Position numbers and translations under genes: made by a program. The notes under the pieces were generated by a model. It had not been told where the DNA came from. It saw only the letters and a program-made list of their open reading frames with translations, and did not search any database. Source: Chryseobacterium sp. JUb7 (GTDB lineage Bacteria > Bacteroidota > Bacteroidia > Flavobacteriales > Weeksellaceae). From it: 64,000 nt of DNA. Position 1 is the first letter of the stretch; each line of letters opens with the position of its first letter. The DNA lies in assembly GCF_024806495.1 (NCBI RefSeq), contig NZ_JANUFF010000001.1:738315-802314 (forward strand), in the 5' to 3' direction. Shown here in pieces: positions 32,531 to 42,305 of the stretch.

Positions 32531-34252
32531 TTAGAATAAATAATACAGTTGGGTAAGCGGCAGTTTTTCTGCTGGCTCACAAGTGATGTATTCACCGTCA
32601 ACAGTTACTTTATAATTTTCCGCATTCACTTCAATTAAAGGCGTTTTATCGTTGTGAATAAGGTCTTTTTTGGAAATATTTCTACAGTTTTTTACCGGAA
32701 GAATCATTTTCTCCAACTTATATTCTGCAATCGTTCCGTTGTCGATAGATATCTGAGAAACGAAATTCGCACAGATTCCATATTTTGCTCTTCCGTGTGC
32801 TCCAAACATATTTCTGTAAATAATAGGCTGTGGCGTAGGAATCGACGCATTCGGGTCACCCATTTTTGCAGCGATAACAAATCCTCCTTTTACAATCATT
32901 TCAGGTTTTACACCGAATAATGCAGGTTTCCAAATTACCAAATCGGCTAATTTTCCTTCTTCAATAGATCCTACATATTCTGAAATTCCATGAGCAATAG
33001 CAGGATTAATCGTGTATTTTGCCACATATCTTTTTGTACGGTAGTTGTCGTTATCTGTTCCTTCATCTTCCGCCAAAGCCCCTCTTTGCTCTTTCATTTT
33101 ACTGGCCGTCTGCCACGTTCTGGTAACCACTTCACCCGGTCTTCCCATCGCCTGAGAATCTGAACTCATAATGCTGAAAACACCCATATCATGAAGAATA
33201 TCTTCTGCAGCAATTGTTTCCGGACGAATTCTTGAATCTGCAAATGCCACATCTTCAGGAATATTTTTACTTAAATGGTGACAAACCATCAACATATCCA
33301 AATGCTCATCAATCGTATTGATCGTGTAAGGACGCGTAGGATTTGTAGACGCAGGAAGCACGTTCGGATACATTGCCGCTTTAATGATATCCGGCGCGTG
33401 ACCTCCACCAGCTCCTTCTGTATGGAATGTGTGAATGACTCTTCCGTTGATCGCTCTCATCGTATCTTCCAGAAAACCTCCTTCATTTAACGTATCGGTA
33501 TGGATCGCCACCTGAACATCATATTTATCAGCCACTTTCAATGCCGCATCGATAGTGGCAGGAGTTGCGCCCCAGTCTTCGTGAATTTTTACACCTAAAG
33601 CTCCCGCTTCCACTTGTTCTTCAATAGGCTCTTCAGCCGAACAGTTCCCTTTTCCGAAAAAACCTAAGTTCATAGGATATTCTTCAGCTGCTTCCAGCAT
33701 TTTCTGCATATTAAACTTTCCGGGAGTTACCGTTGTTGCGTTAGTTCCGTCGTTGGGACCTGTTCCACCACCGATCATGGTTGTAATTCCGCTATAAAGA
33801 GATGTTTCAATCTGTTGTGGACAGATGTAATGAATGTGCGTATCAATTCCACCCGCTGTTACGATATACCCTTTTCCACCATGAACTTCTGTAGAAGCAC
33901 CAATGATCATATTCGGAGAAACACCATCCATTGTATCAGGATTACCTGCTTTTCCGATGCCTATAATTTTACCGTCTTTAATTCCGATGTCTGCTTTTAC
34001 AATTCCCCAGTGGTCAATGATAACAGCACCTGTAATGCAAAGATCAAGAACGCCTTCGCTTCTTTTTGCCGTCACATTTTGTCCCATTCCGTCACGAACG
34101 GTTTTTCCGCCTCCAAAAACAGCTTCATCGCCATAATGTGTGAAATCTTTTTCAATTTCAATGATAATTTCAGTATCTCCCAGCCTGATTTTATCTCCGG
34201 CAGTAGGTCCCAATATATTGGCGTATTGTTTTCTGTCTACGTTTAAACTCAT
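32531..34252 (-). CDS. ureC: Urease subunit alpha (UreC)
   Basis: This 573-residue protein is the catalytic subunit that hydrolyses urea to ammonia and carbamate. All active-site segments are visible: [11 protein letters not shown] (two nickel-ligand histidines), [13 protein letters not shown] (the lysine that is carbamylated to bridge the nickels), [23 protein letters not shown], and the flap region VCHHL. A final [13 protein letters not shown] carries the aspartate ligand. Length is standard. Its start overlaps the ureB end by 4 bases. Nickel is delivered by the UreDEFG set encoded downstream. Confidence 0.98.
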   Translation of the reverse strand: MSLNVDRKQYANILGPTAGDKIRLGDTEIIIEIEKDFTHYGDEAVFGGGKTVRDGMGQNVTAKRSEGVLDLCITGAVIIDHWGIVKADIGIKDGKIIGIGKAGNPDTMDGVSPNMIIGASTEVHGGKGYIVTAGGIDTHIHYICPQQIETSLYSGITTMIGGGTGPNDGTNATTVTPGKFNMQKMLEAAEEYPMNLGFFGKGNCSAEEPIEEQVEAGALGVKIHEDWGATPATIDAALKVADKYDVQVAIHTDTLNEGGFLEDTMRAINGRVIHTFHTEGAGGGHAPDIIKAAMYPNVLPASTNPTRPYTINTIDEHLDMLMVCHHLSKNIPEDVAFADSRIRPETIAAEDILHDMGVFSIMSSDSQAMGRPGEVVTRTWQTASKMKEQRGALAEDEGTDNDNYRTKRYVAKYTINPAIAHGISEYVGSIEEGKLADLVIWKPALFGVKPEMIVKGGFVIAAKMGDPNASIPTPQPIIYRNMFGAHGRAKYGICANFVSQISIDNGTIAEYKLEKMILPVKNCRNISKKDLIHNDKTPLIEVNAENYKVTVDGEYITCEPAEKLPLTQLYYLF

Positions 34253-34623
34253 AATGAATGATTTTTAAAATTTAACGCCTCCACTTTTTCAAGGCTTATT
34301 TTTTTCTGTTCTTCAGAATCTACCTGTCCGTCCACAAGGTTATTGAAGCCCATTGCCTTTTTTGTTCCTCCGATTTCCACCAACTCCACTTCCTTTTCCT
34401 CTCCCGGTTCGAAACGAACTGCAGTGCTTGCAACGATATTCAGCCTTTTTCCGAAAGCTTTTTCACGGTCAAAGCTCATCGCTTTATTTACTTCAAAAAA
34501 ATGGAAGTGGGAACCCACCTGAATCGGTCGATCTCCGGTATTAGTTACTTTTATTTTTGCGGTTTCTCTGCCTTCATTGCAGATAATTGTACCTTCTTTT
34601 ACGAAAATTTCTCCTGGTATCAT
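34249..34623 (-). CDS. ureB: Urease subunit beta (UreB)
   Basis: The 124-residue protein matches urease beta: [20 protein letters not shown] at the N-terminus, [21 protein letters not shown] and [20 protein letters not shown] (in part) in the core. It packs around the alpha subunit to build the trimer and has no catalytic residues of its own. It lies 15 bases after ureA and overlaps ureC by 4 bases. Separate gamma and beta genes match most bacteria, unlike the fused form of Helicobacter. Confidence 0.97.
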   Translation of the reverse strand: MIPGEIFVKEGTIICNEGRETAKIKVTNTGDRPIQVGSHFHFFEVNKAMSFDREKAFGKRLNIVASTAVRFEPGEEKEVELVEIGGTKKAMGFNNLVDGQVDSEEQKKISLEKVEALNFKNHSL

Positions 34624-34638
34624 AATGAATATAAGGTA

Positions 34639-34941
34639 TTAGCGGATTGGATTATGAACGGTTACCAGTTTGGTTCCGTCCGGAAAAGTAGCTTCGATCT
34701 GAACATCGTGAATCATTTCTGCCACGCCGGGCATTACATCATCTATGGTAAGCAGATTGGCTCCTTCCTGCATCAGCTCTGCCACTCTTTTTCCGTCTCT
34801 TGCTCCTTCCAATAAAAAGTGACTGATAAGGGCGATAGATTCAGGATAGTTTAGTTTAAGACCTCTTGCTTTTCTTTTCAGAGCCAGTTCGCCCGCCAGG
34901 AACAGCATAAGTTTTTCCGTTTCTCTCGGTGTTAAATGCAT
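34639..34941 (-). CDS. ureA: Urease subunit gamma (UreA)
   Basis: The 100-residue protein matches urease gamma: [20 protein letters not shown] at the start, [21 protein letters not shown] and [31 protein letters not shown] segments after it (here with [12 protein letters not shown]). It is the first gene of the operon. Upstream, at 34980-34997, a 6-bp hairpin lies close to the start codon. I found no clear TAnnTTTG box within 150 bases, so the promoter is unassigned. Confidence 0.97.
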   Translation of the reverse strand: MHLTPRETEKLMLFLAGELALKRKARGLKLNYPESIALISHFLLEGARDGKRVAELMQEGANLLTIDDVMPGVAEMIHDVQIEATFPDGTKLVTVHNPIR

Positions 34942-35092
34942 ATTTTTAATATTTAAAATTGAACATACGGTATCTTATCTGCCTTATTGAAAAGGCAAAT
35001 TTGAAGTCCATGTAAAGTCGAAAAATGAAAATGATTCTTGTGGACTTGTATTCAGATACAAATCAGAGAATCAATATAATAAAGGGAAAATA

Positions 35093-35455
35093 TTAGCAGC
35101 CCGCAATTTGCAGAGAATGATACAAAATGTATCGCGGAGCTGAAATGTAAATACGGTTTTGAACGGCCGCAACCGGTATATTAAAAGAACAGTCGCTGAA
35201 AAAGTAGCTTAACCATTCCTGTTCTACAACTGAATAATCAAATTTTATTTTTTCAACATCGTTAGCATCCTGAGAATCCTGAAGATCTGAAATATTATAA
35301 ATTTCAGGATGACTCTGATGATTTGACTGTTGCTGAAAATTATTCTTTAATGAAGTATCCGGGTACGAATTCACTTCCGCCTTGTGCGCCAAAAGACCAG
35401 CACATAAAGTTGCAAAAAACAACACGAAAGAGAACAGTAAAAATCTTTTTTTCAT
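35093..35455 (-). CDS. Small exported protein of unknown function (120 aa)
   Basis: I chose the ATG at 35455 (MKKRFLLFSFVLFFATLCAG) over an in-frame GTG two codons upstream. An N-terminal signal or anchor is followed by a glutamine-, histidine- and acid-rich stretch (QQQSNHQSHPEIYN, then DSQDANDVEK). The C-terminal part, YFFSDCSFNIPVAAVQNRIY, is more hydrophobic and ends in a cysteine (QIAGC). TAATTTTA (35474-35481, minus strand reading, 7 of 8) may be its -7 box. It lies between the urease operon and the metal efflux genes; a role in metal handling is only a guess. Confidence 0.65.
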   Translation of the reverse strand: MKKRFLLFSFVLFFATLCAGLLAHKAEVNSYPDTSLKNNFQQQSNHQSHPEIYNISDLQDSQDANDVEKIKFDYSVVEQEWLSYFFSDCSFNIPVAAVQNRIYISAPRYILYHSLQIAGC

Positions 35456-35715
35456 ACCCACTATTGTAGACTGTAAAATTAGAACTATAAATAAAAAATG
35501 AGGTATCTAAAAGATCATTTAAAATGTTCAAAATCGTGACAAGTCTTTTTTTTGAATCAGAATTATTTAAAGTTTTCCCTGACTTTTCTTATGAATTTAT
35601 TTTCATAAAGTTTATTATCCATGTAGAAATCTAAAGATGCTATTATTAAATCGTGCAGAAAAATTCGTGTCTGGTTGGTGCAGGTAACAAAGTTTGTGGT
35701 TATTTTTCCGATCCT

Positions 35716-35862
35716 GAAAAGATAACTGCTACCCTAGCCCTGATCAAAGCATTTGTCTGAGCTCATTTTTATAATTTCGGCGAGCCAAAGGCTCGCCGAA
35801 ATTATAAAAATAGCGAGTGCGGAGAGCAGGAAAAGCTCAAAATAAAAGCTTATACAGGTTCT
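35716..35862 (-). repeat. Interspersed palindromic element, copy B
   Basis: A perfect 22-bp inverted repeat (35765-35786 with 35790-35811, AAA loop) shares the core TTTCGGCGAGCC with copy A. Three arm positions differ from copy A, and each is matched by the complementary change on the other arm, so pairing is kept. The outer flanks align with copy A on the opposite strand, and the end at 35846-35862 is a diverged form (13 of 17) of the terminal repeat of the element at 32309-32484. Confidence 0.85.
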
Positions 35863-35895
35863 AGAATAAAAAACAGCAGTTGTACGGCAATAACT

Positions 35896-35926
35896 AAACA
35901 AGTCCGAAAAAAATCCGGACTTGTTT
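35896..35926. terminator. Intrinsic terminator of the metal efflux operon
   Basis: A perfect 11-bp stem (35896-35906 with 35916-35926) lies 47 bases past the adaptor stop codon. Confidence 0.8.
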
Positions 35927-35972
35927 ATGGCTATCAATTATAATAATTTATGAACTCAAGTTATTTATTATT

Positions 35973-37124
35973 CTATTCTGATTTATTTTTCAGTAACATT
36001 AAAAGGCTGTATGCTCCTTTCTGAACGATTTTTTTATCTTTAAAATTATCTGCTTTTAAAATTTCCGTGAAATTCTGGTCTGATATCCCAACATTGACGG
36101 GAATCATCTGATATTTTTTATTGCCAAGGTCTTCAAAAATATAATTTTTATTTTCGAAAGAAACGACAGACTCATTCGGCAGACCAATCGTATATCTGCT
36201 GCTGATATTCACCTCAGCATTGATGTACATTCCCTTGATAAAATCAGGATTGGGAGACGAAAGCTTCGCTATTGCAACCGAAGAGCCTCCGTTTTCGATA
36301 CTGGGCACGATACTTACAATTTTCGCATTCGATTTATTATCAGGATTCTGATTGTTATACACCAAAATCTCCTGTCCTTTTTTTACATCATTCACGTCAT
36401 TTTCAAAGACTTTGAGTTCAAGCAACAAGCCTGCAGGATTGATGAGTTCGAACAAGGTATCCGAAGGATTGATATACTGCCCGTTATTCACTAAAATTTT
36501 ACTTACAAAGCCACTGAAGGGAGCATAAATATTAATTCTGCTTCTGATATTTCCTGTATGGAGGCTTTTAGCATTAACACCAATAATCCTTAACTTTTCT
36601 TCCAAACCTTTTAAAGTGGCATTTAATGTTGCAAAATCGGCCTGTGCGGTTTGCAGGGTTTTGTCGCTGCTTGCTTTACTTATGTTAAGATCTTTCTGGC
36701 GGTTGAGATTCAGCCTTGCGGATTCAAGCTGAGCCTTTGTTACCAGAAAATCCTGTTGTAGCTGGATAAACTGAGGGTCTTCCACAACTGCCAGAATCTG
36801 CCCCTTATTAAAATGGCTTCCGTTAATCACCTGAATCGATTTGATATGTCCACCCATAATGCTGGAAACAGAGCTTATATGTGAAGGTGCAATATCTACT
36901 TTACCATTCAGGCGGACAGATTTCTGCATTGTTTTTTTCTGAACCGCAGTTGTGGTCAATCCAACCGACTGAAACTGTTGAGCAGAAAGCTGAACCGTAT
37001 TCTGTTCAGTTTTTGCAAATTTTTTATTTTCATATACCGTTTTTTCTTCTTCTTTTTTTCCGGAGCATGAAGATAAAAGCAGTATTAAGCTTAGGCTGTA
37101 TATTGATATGATTTTTAAATACAT
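35973..37124 (-). CDS. RND efflux periplasmic adaptor lipoprotein (CusB/CzcB type)
   Basis: I set the start at the ATG at 37124 (MYLKIISIYSLSLILLLSSC), 7 bases after the upstream stop; an earlier in-frame ATG overlaps that gene. The 383-residue product is a lipoprotein (lipobox LLSSC). It has the membrane-fusion layout: MGGHIKSIQVINGSHFNKGQ (first half of the lipoyl domain), a helical hairpin, INIYAPFSGFVSKILVNNGQ (second half), and a beta-barrel domain. It links the inner-membrane pump to the TolC-like channel. No N-terminal metal-binding methionine or histidine cluster is evident. Confidence 0.92.
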   Translation of the reverse strand: MYLKIISIYSLSLILLLSSCSGKKEEEKTVYENKKFAKTEQNTVQLSAQQFQSVGLTTTAVQKKTMQKSVRLNGKVDIAPSHISSVSSIMGGHIKSIQVINGSHFNKGQILAVVEDPQFIQLQQDFLVTKAQLESARLNLNRQKDLNISKASSDKTLQTAQADFATLNATLKGLEEKLRIIGVNAKSLHTGNIRSRINIYAPFSGFVSKILVNNGQYINPSDTLFELINPAGLLLELKVFENDVNDVKKGQEILVYNNQNPDNKSNAKIVSIVPSIENGGSSVAIAKLSSPNPDFIKGMYINAEVNISSRYTIGLPNESVVSFENKNYIFEDLGNKKYQMIPVNVGISDQNFTEILKADNFKDKKIVQKGAYSLLMLLKNKSE

Positions 37125-37131
37125 TTTGCTG

Positions 37132-38340
37132 TTATTTTGATAGTAAGAAATTAAGTTCGGCGCCGATTTGGTTAAGTCTTTCGAGACTATCAATATAATC
37201 TACCTTCGTCTTTACCGCCTGATTGGTAAGAATCACCCAGTTTAAATAATCGATTTCGCCTACTTCAAGCTGTTTTTGAACAGTTTTTAAAATTGTCTCG
37301 GATTTCGGAAGCTGCTTTTGCTCGTAGTTTTCAACAATTTTCAGTTGATTCGTATAATTATTCATTTGCTGCATCAATCTGTTTTTCAGTTCAATTTCTT
37401 TTCGGTGATACTCATTTTCAGCAATAGCTACCTTTGCTTTTACAGATTTTGCCAGTGCTCGCTGACCTTTTGTAAATAAAGGAATTCCAACACCGACCTG
37501 AACAGCATTAAAACGACTATTATTAATATTTTTCATGCTCTGATTCGTATATCCCACCAAAACATCCGGAAGCAGCTTAGATTTTTCAAGCTGAGCCGCG
37601 GCTTCATTAATTTTAATTTGTTGATTTAAATACTGAAGCTCAGGATGTTCTTTAATCATTTCTTCAGAAACCTGAGTATTAATATTCATTATCGGTTTTT
37701 CAGAAACGGGTTGATACTGCTGCTCAGACTGAAGCAATACCTGCAATTGAAGTTTCGCAATATTAAGGTCATTTTCAAGCATATCCAGTTGAGTTTTTGC
37801 CTGCTCCCGTTGAATTTCCGCAGTTGATTCTTCCAGAATATTAGCTTCTCCTTTTTTTAGTCTTAAACTGGCTTTATCGGCAAAACTACTGTAGAGCTTA
37901 CTGATATAGTCAATGATTTTTTTCTTTTCCTGAAGCGTAAGAACCCTGTAAAAAACATCGGAAACTTCTTTTGTTAACTGTATTTTTGTAAGGTTTTGAG
38001 CCGTCACTCCTGCGCTCCATTCTGCATCCAGCATCTGTTTTCTTTTCGTATAAACCGTGGGAAAGCTGAAACGCTGTGATACCGTAAAAGAATTATCTGT
38101 TTCTATCCCATTCATCTGTCCGATCTGGGCACTCACTTCCGTTTGTGGAATATCGAGATAAGTGGCTTTTAATTTTTCCTGATATTCAGCAATTAATCTT
38201 GAATTTTTTAAAGTTCCGTTTTGCTGAAAAGCTTTTTCCAAAGCCTGCTCATAGGTGATATTTTCCTGTGCACTGATCATTCCGAAGGAAACCAGAAATA
38301 ATAATGCAGTAAGCTTGTTATGAGTATTTGAAAATTTCAT
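37132..38340 (-). CDS. TolC-family outer-membrane efflux protein
   Basis: The 402-residue product has a signal peptide (FGMISAQ) and the two-repeat helical and barrel organisation of TolC/CusC/CzcC channels. The first repeat begins ITYEQALEKAFQQNGTLKN and the second VSEEMIKEHPELQYLNQQIK (in part), with long coiled helices between. VQVGVGIPLFTKGQRA is the typical strand-turn before the second helical hairpin. It forms the outer-membrane exit duct of this pump. The gene lies 84 bases downstream of the pump gene and 7 bases before the adaptor gene, so the operon order is pump, channel, adaptor. Confidence 0.92.
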   Translation of the reverse strand: MKFSNTHNKLTALLFLVSFGMISAQENITYEQALEKAFQQNGTLKNSRLIAEYQEKLKATYLDIPQTEVSAQIGQMNGIETDNSFTVSQRFSFPTVYTKRKQMLDAEWSAGVTAQNLTKIQLTKEVSDVFYRVLTLQEKKKIIDYISKLYSSFADKASLRLKKGEANILEESTAEIQREQAKTQLDMLENDLNIAKLQLQVLLQSEQQYQPVSEKPIMNINTQVSEEMIKEHPELQYLNQQIKINEAAAQLEKSKLLPDVLVGYTNQSMKNINNSRFNAVQVGVGIPLFTKGQRALAKSVKAKVAIAENEYHRKEIELKNRLMQQMNNYTNQLKIVENYEQKQLPKSETILKTVQKQLEVGEIDYLNWVILTNQAVKTKVDYIDSLERLNQIGAELNFLLSK

Positions 38341-38424
38341 TTTTTATTGATTTTAAACGCCACAGGCGATATTTTTAATTGAGGTTTTGATTTTTCATTT
38401 GCCGGCACTTCATTCAGCTAAGAT

Positions 38425-41400
38425 TTAGCTTCTCTTAATTTTTTTCTTTTTACTGATTCGTTCAAATAAAACATAAAGAATCGGCAAAACGAATAATGTT
38501 AACAGTGTAGCGAGCATTAAACCACCAATCACTACGGTTGCCAACGGTCTCTGAACTTCGGCTCCCGCTCCGTTGCTGATCGCCATTGGTAAAAATCCTA
38601 ATGAAGCTACAAAAGCCGTCATTAAAACCGGACGAAGACGGATTCTGGTCCCCATCAATACGATTCTGCTCAGGTTATTTACTCCATCTTTTTTTAATCG
38701 GTTAAATTCAGAGATCAAAACTATTCCGTTTAAGACAGCTACTCCGAAAAGAGCAATAAATCCTACACCCGCACTGATGCTGAAAGGCATACCTCTTAAA
38801 GCAAGAAAATAAACACCGCCAATAGCAGATAAGGGGATTGCCGTATAAATCAGCAAACTATGTTTTACGGAACCGAAAGCAAAGAATAATAAAAGGAAAA
38901 TCATCACCAAAGAAATAGGAACGGCAACTCCAAGCCTCGCTTTAGCTTCGTTTAAATTTTCAAAAGCACCGCCATACGAAATCGTGTACCCCGGAGATAA
39001 TTTCAGATCTTTCTCTACCTTATGCTGAAGATCTTCCACAATAGTCTGAACATCTCTTCCACGAACATTAAAGCCAACAACAATTCTCCTTTTGGTATCT
39101 TCTCTCTGAATCTGATTCGGACTTTCCTTTAACTCAACTTTTGCGAGTTGCGATAAAGGAATCTGCTCTCCGCTTGGTGTAGGCACCAGTAGATTCCGGA
39201 TGCTTGTGATGTCTTTTTTCTGTTCAGTAGCCATTCGGACCACTACATCGAATTTTCTTTCCCCTTCATATAAAGCTCCTGCAATTTGCCCTGCAAAAGC
39301 CATATTGATCACTCTGTTGATTTCTGCTACAGAAATATTGTACCGTGAAAGTTCGGCACGGTTATAATCAATCACCACCTGCGGAGCCCCGACAACGGGT
39401 TCTAAATACAGATCCTGAGCACCTTTTACTGAAGTAATAATTCCACCTAATTTTTTAGCATAGATTGCAAGGCTATCCAGATCTTCTCCGTAAATCTTGC
39501 AGACAACATCCTGCCGTGCTCCGGTCATTAATTCATTGAAACGCATCTGTACCGGAAACTGAAAACCGGTTGTCAATCCCGGAATCACTTTCAGGGCATG
39601 ACTCATTTTTTCTGAAAGCTCAGGGAATGAATGTGCGGAAGTCCATTCTTTTTTAGGTTTTAAAACAATAATCATATCGCCGGCATCCATAGGCATCGGT
39701 TCTGTAGGAATTTCGGCACTTCCTATTTTAGTAACTACTTTCTGTACCTCAGGAAACTGTTTTAACAGAATCTCAGCGGCCTGAGTGGTTGCTTTTTTGG
39801 TTTCTTCGATATTGCTTCCCTGCAGAATACGCATTTCTACAGCAAAATCTCCTTCTTCCAACGACGGAATAAATTCGCCTCCCATTCTTGACAAGACAAA
39901 AACAGCTCCGGCAAAAAGTACAACAACTGCTGCAATGATGGTTTTTCTGAATTTTAAGGCTTTCATCAGCAATTTCTGATGTCCGATTTCCACTTTGCCC
40001 ATCACTTTATCCGAGAAATTTTCTTTTACTTTTTTCTTTCGGCTCAGCACCAAAGAACTCATCATCGGAATATAGGTTAGTGAAAGTAAAAATGCGCCGA
40101 TCAGAGCAAAAGCTACCGTTTGCGCCATGGGCTTAAACATCTTTCCTTCAATACCCTGCAATGTGAAAATAGGCAGATAAACAATTAAAATAATAATTTG
40201 TCCGAAAACAGCGCTGTTTACCATTTTTGTAGCAGAATTTGAAACCTGGTCGTCCATTTCTGCCTGTGAAAGCATATTGTCTTTTCCGAAATGTTTTTTA
40301 TGAGCCAGCTGATGCAGAACGGCCTCTACAATAATCACGGCTCCGTCTACAATCAATCCGAAATCCAGAGCTCCGAGACTCATAAGATTCCCTCCGACTC
40401 CGAAAATATTCATCATGATAATAGCAAAAAGCATCGCTAAGGGAATCACGGAAGCGACCAATAAGCCCGCTCTGAAATTTCCAAGGAAAAGAACGAGAAT
40501 AAAAACAACAATCAGTGCCCCTTCCATTAAATTGGTTTTCACTGTGCTGATTGTATTGTTCACCATTTTAGCCCTGTCCAGAAACGGCTCAATAACGACT
40601 CCTTCCGGTAAAGATTCCTGAATTTTATCCAGACGCTGTTTGATATTTCCAATTACTTCATTGGCATTTTCACCTTTTAACATCAGAACAATAGCTCCGG
40701 AAACTTCTCCCGTATCGTTGAACGTCATAGCTCCGTACCGTGTTGCAAAGCCAATTTTCACATCAGCAACATCTTTGATATGAATAGGAATTCCGTCTTT
40801 TGTATTCGAAACCTGAATATTTCCGATATCTTCAGAACTTCCAAGCAAGCCTTCACTCCTTATGAAAAGTACGGTTTCTTTCTTTTCGATATAAGCTCCG
40901 CCTGTATTCTGATTATTTTGCTCCAAAGCATTGAAAACATCATTGATATTGATGTTAAAAGCCTGAAGTTTATTAGGATTAATAGCGATTTCGTACTGTT
41001 TTAGTTTCCCACCAAAACTGCTGACATCAGCTACGCCTTTTGTTCCCAGCAGCTGGCGGCGAATCACCCAGTCCTGAATGGTTCTCAGTTCGGTTTCATC
41101 ATAAACGTGTTCGTAGCCTTTTTTGGCTCTTACAACATATTGAAAAATCTCTCCCAATCCTGATGAAATAGGTCCCAGCTCTGGTTTTCCGATTCCTTCG
41201 GGAATATTTTCCTGAACCAGCTGCAGACGTTCCTGAACTTGCTGACGAGCCCAATACACATCGGTATCATCATCAAAAACAACGGTTACTAAAGATAATC
41301 CGAAACGTGAAAAGCTTCGAAGCTCTGTAATTCCGCTGATGTTGCTGGTTGCCTGCTCAATAGGAAATGTAACAAGGCGTTCAATATCTGCTGCTCCATA

Positions 41401-41565
41401 TGAAGGTGCAACGGTAATCACCTGAACCTGATTATTGGTAATATCGGGCTGTGCATCTATAGGAAGTTTTGTTGTTTCATATATTCCCAGCAGAATCAGC
41501 CCAATGGTAAACAGAGCGATAATGAGTTTATTCTTTACAGAAAACTCAATAATTTTATTTAGCAT
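38425..41565 (-). CDS. Heavy-metal RND efflux pump (CzcA/CusA family)
   Basis: This 1046-residue pump has twelve membrane segments and two large periplasmic loops. It opens with the family start (LPIDAQPDITNNQVQV; RLVTFPIEQ). In TM4, LDFGLIVDGAVIIVEA (about residues 399-414) matches the HME1 signature DFGxxxDGAxxxVEN of Co/Zn/Cd pumps except that the final Asn is Ala. The Cu/Ag type lacks this DFG pattern. Divalent metal export is thus expected, and nickel, cobalt or zinc would fit the nearby urease and nickel-import genes. Proton-relay aspartates are present. The substrate remains inferred. Confidence 0.94.
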   Translation of the reverse strand: MLNKIIEFSVKNKLIIALFTIGLILLGIYETTKLPIDAQPDITNNQVQVITVAPSYGAADIERLVTFPIEQATSNISGITELRSFSRFGLSLVTVVFDDDTDVYWARQQVQERLQLVQENIPEGIGKPELGPISSGLGEIFQYVVRAKKGYEHVYDETELRTIQDWVIRRQLLGTKGVADVSSFGGKLKQYEIAINPNKLQAFNININDVFNALEQNNQNTGGAYIEKKETVLFIRSEGLLGSSEDIGNIQVSNTKDGIPIHIKDVADVKIGFATRYGAMTFNDTGEVSGAIVLMLKGENANEVIGNIKQRLDKIQESLPEGVVIEPFLDRAKMVNNTISTVKTNLMEGALIVVFILVLFLGNFRAGLLVASVIPLAMLFAIIMMNIFGVGGNLMSLGALDFGLIVDGAVIIVEAVLHQLAHKKHFGKDNMLSQAEMDDQVSNSATKMVNSAVFGQIIILIVYLPIFTLQGIEGKMFKPMAQTVAFALIGAFLLSLTYIPMMSSLVLSRKKKVKENFSDKVMGKVEIGHQKLLMKALKFRKTIIAAVVVLFAGAVFVLSRMGGEFIPSLEEGDFAVEMRILQGSNIEETKKATTQAAEILLKQFPEVQKVVTKIGSAEIPTEPMPMDAGDMIIVLKPKKEWTSAHSFPELSEKMSHALKVIPGLTTGFQFPVQMRFNELMTGARQDVVCKIYGEDLDSLAIYAKKLGGIITSVKGAQDLYLEPVVGAPQVVIDYNRAELSRYNISVAEINRVINMAFAGQIAGALYEGERKFDVVVRMATEQKKDITSIRNLLVPTPSGEQIPLSQLAKVELKESPNQIQREDTKRRIVVGFNVRGRDVQTIVEDLQHKVEKDLKLSPGYTISYGGAFENLNEAKARLGVAVPISLVMIFLLLFFAFGSVKHSLLIYTAIPLSAIGGVYFLALRGMPFSISAGVGFIALFGVAVLNGIVLISEFNRLKKDGVNNLSRIVLMGTRIRLRPVLMTAFVASLGFLPMAISNGAGAEVQRPLATVVIGGLMLATLLTLFVLPILYVLFERISKKKKIKRS

Positions 41566-41648
41566 GAAAAATTTATTAATTGATAATTAACAAGAAATGA
41601 GTGCTTTAAAGGAAAATCCCAAAGCATAATAATAACGTTTAAAATCAA

Positions 41649-42011
41649 TTAACAAGAGCGCGGTGGCTGAAAAATCTGTGAAAGATAACTGCTGGAAAAG
41701 TCTTTTTCCTGATAGACAGTCGTTGTTTTAGAAATAATAATTTCCTTTATTTTTTCGATATGAAAAATAGTTTCAGGAAGCTGAGCATGAATCATCAGTA
41801 CCACAGGAGGATTGATGAATGGAAGTTTTTGGTCTGTATCCCAGTCAGCATCTTTTTTGTGATTATCATAATGTTCAACAAAAAATTCTGAAAAGCTTCC
41901 TGGATATTCCATTAAATGTTCTACAAAGACAGGTACCTTCAACACTTCCGCTATATTGGTTGTTGCAAGCACATAAATCATCGAACATAGTATGGAAACC
42001 CATCTCAACAT
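41649..42011 (-). CDS. Small exported protein heading the metal efflux operon
   Basis: The 120-residue product has one hydrophobic N-terminal segment (WVSILCSMIYVLATTNIAEV). An acidic, histidine-containing middle follows (FFVEHYDNHKKDADWDTDQK), and the end is IFQPPRSC. I recall similar small proteins in front of CzcA/CusA genes in Bacteroidota but know of no function. The ATG at 42011 lies only 5 bases after a perfect -7 box, so translation may be leaderless or start at the Met codon at 41981. It is 83 bases upstream of the pump gene. Binding or sensing of the metal is possible. Confidence 0.75.
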   Translation of the reverse strand: MLRWVSILCSMIYVLATTNIAEVLKVPVFVEHLMEYPGSFSEFFVEHYDNHKKDADWDTDQKLPFINPPVVLMIHAQLPETIFHIEKIKEIIISKTTTVYQEKDFSSSYLSQIFQPPRSC

Positions 42012-42016
42012 GGGTG

Positions 42017-42024
42017 CAAAGATA
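42017..42024 (-). promoter_or_regulatory. Bacteroidota -7 box (TATCTTTG) of the metal efflux operon
   Basis: On the minus strand TATCTTTG is an exact TAnnTTTG match, followed by CACCC and the ATG at 42011. No TTG is at the usual -33 distance, which may point to an activator. Confidence 0.6.
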
Positions 42025-42305
42025 AGATTTAATTCTTTTTTTCCATAATAATTATCCTTAATAAAGCGGATAATAAGTCACTGATCTCAATTTTCATCAG
42101 TTCTGTAAAAGTTTTCCCTCTTCATTTTATTCATCATGTAAAAGCTTATCTATCCGATTTTTTTAGTAAAGATTATTCGTATCCGTTTTATTGTTAGAGG
42201 ACTAAGGAAAGTGAAATTTGCTTCACGAAGATTGGAAAATACGGCTACATCAAATCAACTTAGCTGATTCTTCTTTATTCACTTCAATAAAACTGAAAAA
42301 AAAGA

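Larger units (their letters stand above)
35456..35972. other. Intergenic region holding repeat copy B
   Basis: About 515 bases have no gene. They contain the interspersed palindromic element at 35716-35862, the terminator of the efflux operon at 35896-35926, and a candidate promoter box for the small gene to the left. A 67-codon minus-strand frame (35734-35937) is mostly the repeat and is not a gene. Confidence 0.6.

Noticed and set aside
35734..35937. 67-codon minus-strand open frame
   Set aside because: It overlaps the palindromic repeat copy B and the efflux terminator, so it is a by-product of those elements.
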